The notes beneath the pieces are model-generated. The model saw nothing but the letters and a program-made list of their open reading frames with translations, had not been told where the DNA came from and made no database searches. From an uncultured Prevotellaceae bacterium (GTDB taxonomy: Bacteria > Bacteroidota > Bacteroidia > Bacteroidales > Bacteroidaceae), in NCBI GenBank assembly GCA_900316285.1, contig ONCG01000024.1:1-58614 (forward strand): a stretch of 58,614 nt of DNA, written 5' to 3'. This document shows, piece after piece, positions 51,865 to 58,614 of the stretch. Position numbers and translations under genes: made by a program. How positions within the stretch are numbered: the stretch's first letter is position 1; the number at the start of each line of letters is the position of its first letter.

Positions 51865-54105
51865 AGATATGGCGCCCCAGTTGATGTGGCTCTTACGCAG
51901 CTGTCGCAGGCGGTTCCAGAGCATTTGGTAGAGGGGGCTCTGGCAGGTGGGATCGTCGTCGATGATGCGCTGCGCCTCATCGCGGGCCATCTGCACCAGC
52001 TGTCCGTCGCGGGCGATGTCGGCAATCTTCAGGTCGAAGGCCGTGCCACTCTGCTGCGTTCCCTCGAGGTCGCCGGGTCCTCGCAACTTCAGGTCGGCCT
52101 CGGCAATTTCAAAGCCGTCGTTGGTCTCGCACATGATGTCGATGCGCTTGCGTGTCTCGGCCGACAGCTTATAGCTGGTGACAAGGATGCAATACGACTG
52201 GTCGGCACCGCGCCCCACCCTGCCTCGTAGCTGGTGCAGTTGCGAGAGTCCGAAGCGCTGGGCATCGAGGATGACCATCACCGACGCATTCGGCACATTC
52301 ACACCCACCTCGATGACCGTTGTGGCAACGAGAATCTGTGTCTCGCCACTGACAAAGCGTTGCATCTCCGCCTCCTTCTCGGCGGGTTTCATCTTGCCAT
52401 GCACCTTGCTCAGCCGGTATTCCGGGAAGGCCATTCGCAAGGCCTCGAAGCCTTCCTCGAGGTTCTGCAGGTCCATCTTCTCGCTTTCCTTGATGAGCGG
52501 GAACACAATGTATACCTGCCGCCCATACGATATCTGCTGGCGGATGCCGCGATAGAGCGATGTCTGCTGGTTGTCGAACTTATGAATGGTCTGGATGGGC
52601 TTGCGGCCAGGTGGCAACTCGTCGATGACGCTCACGTCGAGGTCACCGTAGATGGTCATCGCCAACGTTCGAGGAATCGGTGTAGCCGTCATCACCAATA
52701 CGTGTGGCGGGTTCTCACTCTTCGCCCACAACTTCGCACGCTGTGCCACGCCGAAGCGGTGCTGCTCGTCGATGACGGCGATGCCAAGTCGATGGAACTG
52801 CACCGTATCTTCTATGAGCGCATGGGTTCCCACGACGATTTGGATGGAGCCGTCGTGGAGCGAACGCAGAATCTCCGTGCGCTGCTTGCCTTTCACAATG
52901 CCTGTGAGCAGTTCCACACGGATGGGCATATCGCCCAGGAAGTCGCGAATGGTCTGCAGGTGTTGCTCGGCGAGAATCTCCGTGGGAGCCATCATGCAAG
53001 CCTGATAGCCGTTGTCGAGTGCGATGAGCATCGACATCAATGCCACAAGTGTCTTTCCCGACCCCACATCGCCTTGCAGCAGACGGTTCATCTGTCGACC
53101 GGAGCGCATGTCGGCACGAATCTCATGCATCACCCGTTTCTGAGCTCCCGTGAGCTCGAAGGGCAGGTGGTAGTGGTAGAAGGTGTTGAAGATGTCGCCC
53201 ACTTTCGTGAACACATTGCCACGATACTTACGTCGCTGGTCGCTGGCATAGCGAAGGATGTTCAGCTGCACATAGAATAGCTCCTCAAACTTCAACCGGA
53301 CGCGGGCACGCTGCATCTCGTCGGGAGTCTGCGGATAGTGCACCCAGCGCAGGGCCTCATCGCGCGAGCAGAAGTGGTGGGGCCCGGTGATGAAGGGCGG
53401 CAGCGTCTCGTTGATCACACCCTTTGTGACATCGCTGCCCGATGAAAGGCTGATGCGTTCGAGCAATGCCTTCATAATTTTCTCCATGCCTCTACTCTGC
53501 AAGCCGCCGTTCTTCATCTTCTCCGTGGTTATGTAGTAGGGCTGCATACCGAAGTTGAGAGGTTGAGACGTTGAGACGTTGAGGGGTTCTTTCTCCGCTT
53601 CGCTACGAAAGCGCCCCTGCGGATCGAGCGGAGAGGTTGAAGGGTTGAGAGGTTGAGACTCAACTTCTGAACTTCTGAACTTCTCAACTTCACTAACCGG
53701 GTCTATATCGGGGTGAGTGAACTGATAACGACCGCCATAGATGCCCGGCTTGCCAAACACGATGTACTCCACACCCACCTTGTATTGCTGGTATACATAC
53801 TTCGTGCCGTTGAACCACACGAGGTCTACCACCCCATGTCCGTCGCTGAAGTGACCAACGATGCGCTTCTTGCGCGGTCCCTGACTGAACTCCTCAAACG
53901 ACAAAATCTTTCCTTTCAACTGCACGAACGGCATATCGGGCTGCAACTCGTCGATGCTATAGATGCGGCTGCGGTCAACATATTTATACGGATAGTACTC
54001 CAACAGCTGACCCCACGTCGAAATGCCGAGCTCCTTCTGCAGAATCTCGGTGCGCCTCGGTCCCATGCCGGGCAAGTACTTGATGTTTTGGTCGAGGATG
54101 TCCAA
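51862..54105 (-). CDS. recG: ATP-dependent DNA helicase RecG
   Basis: 747 residues. The wedge/OB domain (about 1-240) is followed by helicase motifs: 'LLQGDVGSGKTLVAL' (Walker A, about 343), 'IDEQHRFG' (DExH box, about 445), 'ATPIPRTLAMTIYGDLDVS', 'IEVGVNVPNAS', 'HQLRGRVGRG'. RecG remodels stalled forks and branched DNA. Residues about 138-186 are not expected in RecG: they are encoded by a family B palindrome with GTTGAGA linkers (nt 53548-53690) and are read as 'SPLD...RFRSEAEKE'. The insert falls in the wedge/OB part, and the rest of the protein is intact, so it is probably tolerated. Confidence 0.95.
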   Translation of the reverse strand: MDILDQNIKYLPGMGPRRTEILQKELGISTWGQLLEYYPYKYVDRSRIYSIDELQPDMPFVQLKGKILSFEEFSQGPRKKRIVGHFSDGHGVVDLVWFNGTKYVYQQYKVGVEYIVFGKPGIYGGRYQFTHPDIDPVSEVEKFRSSEVESQPLNPSTSPLDPQGRFRSEAEKEPLNVSTSQPLNFGMQPYYITTEKMKNGGLQSRGMEKIMKALLERISLSSGSDVTKGVINETLPPFITGPHHFCSRDEALRWVHYPQTPDEMQRARVRLKFEELFYVQLNILRYASDQRRKYRGNVFTKVGDIFNTFYHYHLPFELTGAQKRVMHEIRADMRSGRQMNRLLQGDVGSGKTLVALMSMLIALDNGYQACMMAPTEILAEQHLQTIRDFLGDMPIRVELLTGIVKGKQRTEILRSLHDGSIQIVVGTHALIEDTVQFHRLGIAVIDEQHRFGVAQRAKLWAKSENPPHVLVMTATPIPRTLAMTIYGDLDVSVIDELPPGRKPIQTIHKFDNQQTSLYRGIRQQISYGRQVYIVFPLIKESEKMDLQNLEEGFEALRMAFPEYRLSKVHGKMKPAEKEAEMQRFVSGETQILVATTVIEVGVNVPNASVMVILDAQRFGLSQLHQLRGRVGRGADQSYCILVTSYKLSAETRKRIDIMCETNDGFEIAEADLKLRGPGDLEGTQQSGTAFDLKIADIARDGQLVQMARDEAQRIIDDDPTCQSPLYQMLWNRLRQLRKSHINWGAIS
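53548..53690. repeat. Family B palindrome with linker arrays inside recG
   Basis: GTTGAGAC/GTTGAGAG units (53550-53585), then TTCTTTCTCCGCTTCGC...GAGCGGAGA (53588-53634), then more GTTGAGA and AACTTCTG units (to about 53690). The whole intergenic-style block is present inside the reading frame without a stop codon. Confidence 0.85.
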
Positions 54106-54499
54106 ATAGAGTTTAGAGTTTAGAGTTTAGAGTTGAGAGTCAGTTGAGAGTTGAGAGTTTAGAGTTCTATCTCCATTTCATTACGAAAGCGGCAGAGCCG
54201 AGCGGAGAGTTTAGAGTTGAGAGTCATGCGCCTGCGGCGCGGTTCAAAGGTTCAATTGGCCTGCGGCCAGTTCAAGGTTCAAATGCGCTTTGCGCGTTCA
54301 AAGGTTTAAGAGGCCTGCGGCGCGGTTCAAGCGGCCTGCGGCCAGTTCAAAGGTTCAATGCCCTGCGGGCGTTCAATTGGCCTGCGGCCAGCTAGCTCAA
54401 GGGGCAAGAGTAATCATAACCTATTACCTATTACCTATAACCTATAACCTATTACCAATAACCTATAACCTATTACCAATAACCTATAACCTATAACCT
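54106..54499. repeat. Repeat-filled gap between recG and ispD
   Basis: In order: GAGTTTA/GAGTTGA linkers (54107-54165), a family B palindrome with a GGCAGAGCC core (54163-54210), a chain of small hairpins (GCCTGCGGC, GGCCTGCGGCC, GCGCTTTGCGC, CCCTGCGGG) joined by TTCAAAGGTTCAA linkers (54220-54410), and a period-7 ACCTATT/ACCTATA array (54418-54507) that runs over the ispD stop. No gene or promoter is supported. Confidence 0.85.
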
Positions 54500-55162
54500 T
54501 TAACCTATTCCAAGCAGTGCTTCGCCGATGAGCAGGTCGAAGGGGGTGGTGAGCTTGATATTCTCGCGGTTTCCGTCAACGAGGGTGATGGCATGTCCAA
54601 AGGCTTCAACGACAGAGGCGTCGTCGGTAAAGGCATCACGGTAGTCCTGGCGGAAGGCAGCCTTGAGCAAGGGGATGCTGAACGTCTGCGGTGTCTGCAC
54701 AAGGCGATAATCGGAGCGGGGCTTCGTTCCTTCTTCGACGTGACGCAACGTTTCCACGACAGGCACGACCGGTACGACCGCATCTGCCACACGCGCCGTC
54801 TCATAGCAGCGGACAATAACCTCGCAGCTCACGAAAGGTCTCACGCCATCGTGCACACCCACTACGCCTTCAGCATCATCGGGAATCAAAGCGAGGCCAT
54901 TCTTCACCGAATGGAAGCGCGTTGGACCGCCATCGGTCACACGATGCTCCACACTGAACTGATACTGCTGGCACAGCTCGCGCCAATACTCCTGCTGCTC
55001 GTGTGGCAGTACGAGGATGATCTGCAGGTCGCTCATCGCAGAGCGAAAGCGCTGCAGCGTATGCATCAGCACAGGTCGACCGCCGATGAGCTGAAACTGC
55101 TTCGGCACGTCGCCACCCATACGCAGGCCTTTTCCGCCCGCCACAATGATTACGTAGTCCAT
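54500..55162 (-). CDS. ispD: 2-C-methyl-D-erythritol 4-phosphate cytidylyltransferase
   Basis: 220 residues. The nucleotide-binding motif '[17 protein letters not shown]', '[13 protein letters not shown]', 'VPVVETLR' and 'FTDDASVVE' identify IspD of the MEP isoprenoid pathway (CTP plus MEP gives CDP-ME). Length is usual. The last residues 'GIG' and stop overlap the ACCTATT array. No promoter was found between it and the DJ-1 gene; the gap is filled by repeats. Confidence 0.95.
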   Translation of the reverse strand: MDYVIIVAGGKGLRMGGDVPKQFQLIGGRPVLMHTLQRFRSAMSDLQIILVLPHEQQEYWRELCQQYQFSVEHRVTDGGPTRFHSVKNGLALIPDDAEGVVGVHDGVRPFVSCEVIVRCYETARVADAVVPVVPVVETLRHVEEGTKPRSDYRLVQTPQTFSIPLLKAAFRQDYRDAFTDDASVVEAFGHAITLVDGNRENIKLTTPFDLLIGEALLGIG

Positions 55163-55451
55163 TATTTTAAGTTGAGAGTGGAGAGTTTAGAGTTGAGAGA
55201 GGCGGCAGAGCCGCAGTTGAGAAGGGTTAAGAGGCGGCAGAGCCGCGGTTAAGAAGGGTTGAGATGCGGCAGAGCCGCGGTTGAGAAAGTTCAGAAGGGT
55301 TTTTCTCCGTTTCACTTCGAAAGCATCCCTGTGGGCCGAGCGGAGAAGGGTTCAGAAAGTTCAGAAGAGTCCTCTCTCAACAGCGCCATAGGCGCTTCTT
55401 AACCTCTCTCAACAGCCCGAAGGGCTACTCTCAACCGCGCCGTAGGCGCTT
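55163..55451. repeat. Repeat-filled gap between ispD and the DJ-1 gene
   Basis: Three GCGGCAGAGCCGC hairpins joined by GTTGAGAAGGG linkers (55200-55290), a diverged family B palindrome (about 55299-55350), then GCGCCATAGGCGC, GCCCGAAGGGC and GCGCCGTAGGCGC hairpins joined by TCTCAAC linkers (55380-55450), ending against the DJ-1 stop codon. Confidence 0.85.
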
Positions 55452-56021
55452 TCACTCCCCTATCAGCTGATTATACCTCATTCCTTCCTGCAGGGCATCG
55501 GCGGCAGCGGAGGCACCCAGCACGCGGAGCAGCTCATAGCCGAAAGCCATTGCGGCACCGGGTCCACAAGCTGTTGTGACGAGGCCATCGGTGGTCACGA
55601 GGTCGGCGGTGTAGGTCGTATCGGTGAAGGCCTGTTCGAAGCCGGGATAGCACGTAGCACGCTTACCCGAGAGGATGCCCAGCGGAGCGAGCACCACGCC
55701 CGGCGATGCACAGATGGCGGCGATGCGCTCCTGCCGCTCGTATTGGTCGACGAGCACACGGCGCAGTCCTTCGTGGTTGTAGAGGTTCGAGGCACCGGGC
55801 ATGCCGCCGGGCAACACCAGCAGGTCAGCATCGTCGAACGATGCCACGTCGTCGAACAGTGCGTCGGCCATCACGCTCACGCCGTGGGCGCTCTCCACGA
55901 GCTGATAGTCCATCACGCTGACAGTCACCACATCCATTCCGCCACGGCGCAGGATGTCAATAGGAGCCAGAGCCTCGATGTCTTCGAAGCCATCGGCCAG
56001 AAAAACATATACTTTTGCCAT
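55452..56021 (-). CDS. DJ-1/PfpI (YajL-like) family protein
   Basis: 189 residues, cytoplasmic. The DJ-1 fold is recognised from 'FLADGFEDIEALAPIDILRR' (Glu 13), 'DLLVLPGGMPGA' and the nucleophile elbow 'AAICASPGVVLAPLG' with Cys 104. Members act in protection against reactive carbonyls or as chaperones; the exact role is unknown here. Promoter TATCTTTG lies about 100 bases upstream. Confidence 0.9.
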   Translation of the reverse strand: MAKVYVFLADGFEDIEALAPIDILRRGGMDVVTVSVMDYQLVESAHGVSVMADALFDDVASFDDADLLVLPGGMPGASNLYNHEGLRRVLVDQYERQERIAAICASPGVVLAPLGILSGKRATCYPGFEQAFTDTTYTADLVTTDGLVTTACGPGAAMAFGYELLRVLGASAAADALQEGMRYNQLIGE

Positions 56022-56121
56022 ATTCGCTATAGATTAGAGTTTTCACGTTGAATGCGACATCAAGTCGCCATGCACCGCCAGCCTTCATCACCATATTAAT
56101 AAGAGGTAACGGGTGCAAATG

Positions 56122-56129
56122 CAAAGATA
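56122..56129 (-). promoter_or_regulatory. -7 element of the DJ-1 gene
   Basis: TATCTTTG on the minus strand with GTTG 20 bases upstream (56153-56150). Confidence 0.5.
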
Positions 56130-56241
56130 CGATATTTTTTGCGCATTCGCAACATTCTTGCCGTTTTTTTCTTTTTAATCCATAGATTCACCATTTTTCA
56201 TGGCCTATTCATCCCCACCATTGAAGTAATCATCAGTGGCT

Positions 56242-56419
56242 GAAAGAGAAGCAGGTGTCGTTATTGCTGAAGGCGCAGCTGACTCACCAACTCATTGCTG
56301 AAATCATCTGCAAAACGCAAAATGGCGAGTCGAACATCCGCAGAAGGCTCAGCAAGAAACTCTTCCCCTCCGAAACGCCGTCATCTTCAAAATTCGACGA
56401 TTTCATCGGGAGTTTGTAG
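56242..56419 (+). pseudogene. 3' remnant of a TPR-HTH regulator gene
   Basis: About 59 codons, with no start, matching the last part of the neighbouring TPR-HTH gene (the HTH and tail 'RRRLSKKLFPSETPSSSKF') and ending at TAG. Together with 22 bases after the stop, 56242-56441 matches 58062-58261 with about four mismatches in 200. It is best read as the tail of a lost tandem paralogue, left by a deletion, or as a partial duplication. Confidence 0.85.
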
Positions 56420-56460
56420 CTGTTTGTTAACTTTCTGTTAATTTTTGTTAACCTGTTTTC

Positions 56461-56491
56461 TTGGATTATTCATGGTTTATTCGTATATTTG
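56461..56491 (+). promoter_or_regulatory. Promoter of the TPR-HTH gene
   Basis: A CTTG-type -33 (about 56460-56463) and TATATTTG (56484-56491) 20 bases later, 17 bases before the ATG at 56509. This is why a start at 56461 is rejected. Confidence 0.6.
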
Positions 56492-56508
56492 CCGCCATAT
56501 ATTACCGA

Positions 56509-58239
56509 ATGACAAACCGTATGCGTACGATGAGGGATACATTCTTGCTGGCATTGCTACCGCTATTGTTTCTGTTGAGCATCTGCAGCTGTAACACCCG
56601 AAAGGGTGCTGCCGACAACTTGCTGGCACGCATCGACTCACTGGCAGATGTCAATCCAGATTCTGCTGACATGTTACTGAAGCCTACCCCCATCCCCTCC
56701 CTAAAGGGAAGGGAGAACGAGGAGGTGTGTAAGTTGCTTCGCATCAAGACTGACGACAAGCTCTATCGGCCCGTCACCCACTATCGTGACACCATCCTGC
56801 AACTCATCGACTACTTTGAGTATCATCCCAAGGTGCTTTCCTCCCTGCTTGGCAGCACTGGCCCGGCTTTGCCCTATCTCTATGCTGGCCGCATCTTCGC
56901 TGATTTAGGCGACGCCCCCCAAGCACTCGACTACTACCAGCAGGCTCTCGACGCTATACCAGTAGAAAAATGTGAAACTGATAATGCCGTCGGCCGCCGA
57001 TTGGCGAAGCAGCGCGGGCTTATACTTAGCCAAATTGGCGAGCAGTTCTTTTTTCAGGGGTTGTATCATAATGCACTTGATAGTTATAGACATGCTAATG
57101 AATGGGCGAAGATAGCTAACGATACGGCAGACATTATTTTCAACCTCCGTGACATAGCAGAGCAGTTCAAGTTTTTAGAAAGAATTGATAGTAGTTTGCT
57201 TTTTTATCAGCAAGCTTTATCTATGGCCAAAGACTATAAATGGCAAAAGAAGTGTAATGAACTCATGTCGCAAATCAGCAGTCTCTATATCAGGATGGGT
57301 GACTTCAAGTTGGCCAGTGAATATATGCGCCCGTCATTAGAGAATGTTGATACGGTTAGTTTAACTTCTACTTATGCAATTGCCTCAAAAGTATACAAAC
57401 ACTTAGGAAAAGATGATTCTGCTATTATCTGTTATCACAAATTGTTAGAGCATGGAAACCTTTATGGAAAAAGTTTTGCCCATAAGGAACTTGCAGAATT
57501 ATCGCTTCGAAATCATAAAACCTTCGAAGCCAATCAACATTTATTATTATATAATCAATTTGAGGACTCTTTAAGAAAGCGTGACAAAGCAGAGACTGTC
57601 GCCCGCATGCATGCAGCCTATAACTATCAGAAGCATGTAAAGGAGGCACAGCGATTGAAAGAAGCTAATACGTTGAGGGGTTGGCTGATTTGCTTGGGCA
57701 TTTTGGTACTTCTTGTTCTGTTGTTCCTATTGCTTTGGGTTCGCGCCCAAGCCCGTGAACGGAAACTGCGCCTGCTGGAGCTACACCGCATCCACGAAGA
57801 GCTACAAGCAAAGTACGCCTTGTTAACAGAGGACAAAGCTAACGATCACAGCTATGCTTCGCGGCTTGCCGAGCTGGAGAAGGAGAAGATATGGGTGAGC
57901 ACAAGGCGCATTCAGGAGTCAGACGTTTTCAAGAAGCTACTACAGGATCCTACCTGTGCTGTTAGCAACCAAGAGATTTGGGATGAGGTGGAGCGAGTTG
58001 TCAACGAGGCTTATCCTGGCTTTTCGGATCGTCTGCGGTTGCTTCTTCCACGTATTTCGGCGAAAGAGAAGCAGGTGTCGTTATTGCTGAAGGCCCAGTT
58101 GACTCACCAACTCATTGCTGAAATCATCTGCGAAACGCAAAATGGCGAGTCGAACATCCGCCGAAGGCTCAGCAAGAAACTCTTCCCCTCCGAAACGCCG
58201 TCATCTTCAAAATTCGACGATTTCATCGGGAGTTTGTAG
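56509..58239 (+). CDS. TPR protein with membrane helix and C-terminal LuxR-like HTH
   Basis: 576 residues from ATG 56509 (ATGs at 56521 and 56530 are alternatives). Signal with lipobox-like 'SICSCNT', TPR helices (about 100-370, 'APQALDYYQQALDAIPVEK', 'LYHNALDSYRHANEWAK'), a membrane helix (about 390-412), a coiled coil and a C-terminal segment (about 513-560, 'SAKEKQVSLLLKAQLTHQLIAEII', shown in part as 'LLLKAQLTHQLIAEII') resembling a LuxR-type HTH. It may sense a periplasmic signal through the TPR part and bind DNA inside. Residues about 58-70 ('KPTPIPSLKGREN') come from a palindromic element. Codon use becomes AT-richer in the middle (57040-57640). The last 200 bases are duplicated upstream. 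Confidence 0.75.
   Translation: MTNRMRTMRDTFLLALLPLLFLLSICSCNTRKGAADNLLARIDSLADVNPDSADMLLKPTPIPSLKGRENEEVCKLLRIKTDDKLYRPVTHYRDTILQLIDYFEYHPKVLSSLLGSTGPALPYLYAGRIFADLGDAPQALDYYQQALDAIPVEKCETDNAVGRRLAKQRGLILSQIGEQFFFQGLYHNALDSYRHANEWAKIANDTADIIFNLRDIAEQFKFLERIDSSLLFYQQALSMAKDYKWQKKCNELMSQISSLYIRMGDFKLASEYMRPSLENVDTVSLTSTYAIASKVYKHLGKDDSAIICYHKLLEHGNLYGKSFAHKELAELSLRNHKTFEANQHLLLYNQFEDSLRKRDKAETVARMHAAYNYQKHVKEAQRLKEANTLRGWLICLGILVLLVLLFLLLWVRAQARERKLRLLELHRIHEELQAKYALLTEDKANDHSYASRLAELEKEKIWVSTRRIQESDVFKKLLQDPTCAVSNQEIWDEVERVVNEAYPGFSDRLRLLLPRISAKEKQVSLLLKAQLTHQLIAEIICETQNGESNIRRRLSKKLFPSETPSSSKFDDFIGSL
56682..56716. repeat. Family A element inside the TPR-HTH gene
   Basis: CCTACCCCCATCCCC then TCCCT-AA-AGGGAAGGGAG is translated in frame as 'PTPIPSLKGRE' in the first part of the mature protein. 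Confidence 0.7.
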
Positions 58240-58261
58240 CTGTTTGTTAACTTTCTGTTAA
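58062..58261. repeat. Full-length partner of the 200-base duplication
   Basis: This is the downstream copy of 56242-56441, spaced by 1820 bases. It covers the HTH-coding end of the intact gene, the stop codon and 22 further bases up to TTTCTGTTAA. Confidence 0.9.
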
Positions 58262-58280
58262 CACGATAATAATAGAAAGG

Positions 58281-58614
58281 ATGAGGACTATGAAAAGACT
58301 TATAGCTATCGCAATGCTGCTATTGCCCCTGCTTACCCATGCAGAGGAAGTAGAGATTGATGGACTTTGGTACGACCTGAATGCAGAAGACAAGACCGCT
58401 GAGGTCATGCTTTCTAAAGGAGAACCCTATTCAGGCGATATCGTTATCCCCGAGAAGGTCTCTTATGAGGATGCAGAATACAGCGTGACAAGCATTCGTT
58501 CTGCCGCATTTCGTGAGAGTGCTATCACCTCCATAGAGATTCCCAACAGTGTAAAAGACATTGGAGTCTATGCATTTGAGGACTGTTCGTCACTAACGTC
58601 GGTTGACCTCCCCA
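58281..58614 (+). CDS. BspA-like leucine-rich repeat protein (5' part)
   Basis: An open frame from ATG 58281 ('MRTMKRLIAIAML...') runs out of the window; 111 residues are visible. A signal peptide ends near 'LLTHAEE'. The start 'EVEIDGLWYDLNAEDKTAEV' and repeats 'SIRSAAFRESAITSIEIPNS', 'IGVYAFEDCSSLTSVDLP' are typical of LRR_5 (BspA/TpLRR) surface proteins of Prevotella and relatives. It lies 41 bases after the TPR-HTH gene and might be controlled by it. An in-frame ATG at 58290 is also possible. Confidence 0.85.
   Translation, partial: MRTMKRLIAIAMLLLPLLTHAEEVEIDGLWYDLNAEDKTAEVMLSKGEPYSGDIVIPEKVSYEDAEYSVTSIRSAAFRESAITSIEIPNSVKDIGVYAFEDCSSLTSVDLP

Noticed and set aside
56461-56508. Upstream start (ATG-like extension) of the TPR-HTH protein at 56461
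   Set aside because: It would place the -33/-7 promoter inside the coding region, and the first 16 residues would precede a complete signal peptide.
1-58614. tRNA genes, insertion sequences, integrases or phage genes
   Set aside because: I looked through the intergenic regions and the open frames and saw no tRNA cloverleaf, transposase or integrase motif. The repeats seen are too short to be autonomous elements.

Overview
The window looks like a chromosomal piece of a Bacteroidota bacterium, most likely Prevotellaceae (Prevotella in the broad sense). The grounds are a SusC/SusD polysaccharide utilisation locus (PUL), many lipoproteins, promoters of the Bacteroidota type (TTTG about 19-20 bases before TAnnTTTG), TonB-fused M56 peptidase/BlaI regulation, and a large surface protein ending in the Prevotella-type 'YDLSGRKLP...KGIYI' tail. 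No tRNA, complete rRNA, transposase, phage gene or CRISPR array was seen.

Layout. 1-252: leftward promoter and boxA-like leader, possibly of an rRNA operon outside the window. 253-11485 (minus): DUF2723 membrane protein, membrane-anchored winged-helix regulator, aspartyl protease with PDZ domain, and a 1752-residue DUF4011 helicase-nuclease. 11969-32335: a beta-mannan/galactomannan PUL in two divergent arms. The left arm (minus) is SusC, SusD, two surface glycan-binding lipoproteins, an unknown lipoprotein and a GH26 mannanase. The right arm (plus) is a CE7-like esterase, a second GH26, GH130 mannosylglucose phosphorylase, GPH-type transporter, mannobiose 2-epimerase and GH36 alpha-galactosidase. 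Together they predict this route: surface cutting and capture of mannan, import by SusC/D, periplasmic trimming and removal of acetyl and galactosyl groups, inner-membrane import of mannobiose, epimerisation to mannosylglucose, and phosphorolysis to mannose-1-phosphate plus glucose. 32494-35398 (minus): BlaI-type repressor, TonB-M56 peptidase and TPR protein with clear BlaI-type operators. 36272-40758 (minus): porin-like protein, OmpA-family lipoprotein, GH43-like protein, sulfatase. 40969-46490 (plus): M1 aminopeptidase and a large GH43. 46757-56021 (minus): M23/LysM endopeptidase, GLUG-repeat surface protein, RecG, IspD, DJ-1 protein. 56242-58614 (plus): remnant 3' end of a paralogue, TPR-membrane-HTH protein, and the start of a BspA-like leucine-rich protein.

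The most unusual content is repeats. Several families of short palindromic elements fill the intergenic regions and also sit in frame inside at least eight genes (DUF2723 protein, aspartyl protease, helicase, GH26, CE7 esterase, GLUG protein, RecG, TPR-HTH protein), adding peptides of roughly 12-45 residues. One family is translated in two different frames in two genes. Separate short tandem arrays (period 7, 8 or 10) lie directly on the stop codons of about ten genes, so that last residues and stops are often repeat-encoded. Two intergenic arrays have a strict 22-base period with drifting unit sequence. All functional calls rest on reading motifs by eye; no database search was possible.
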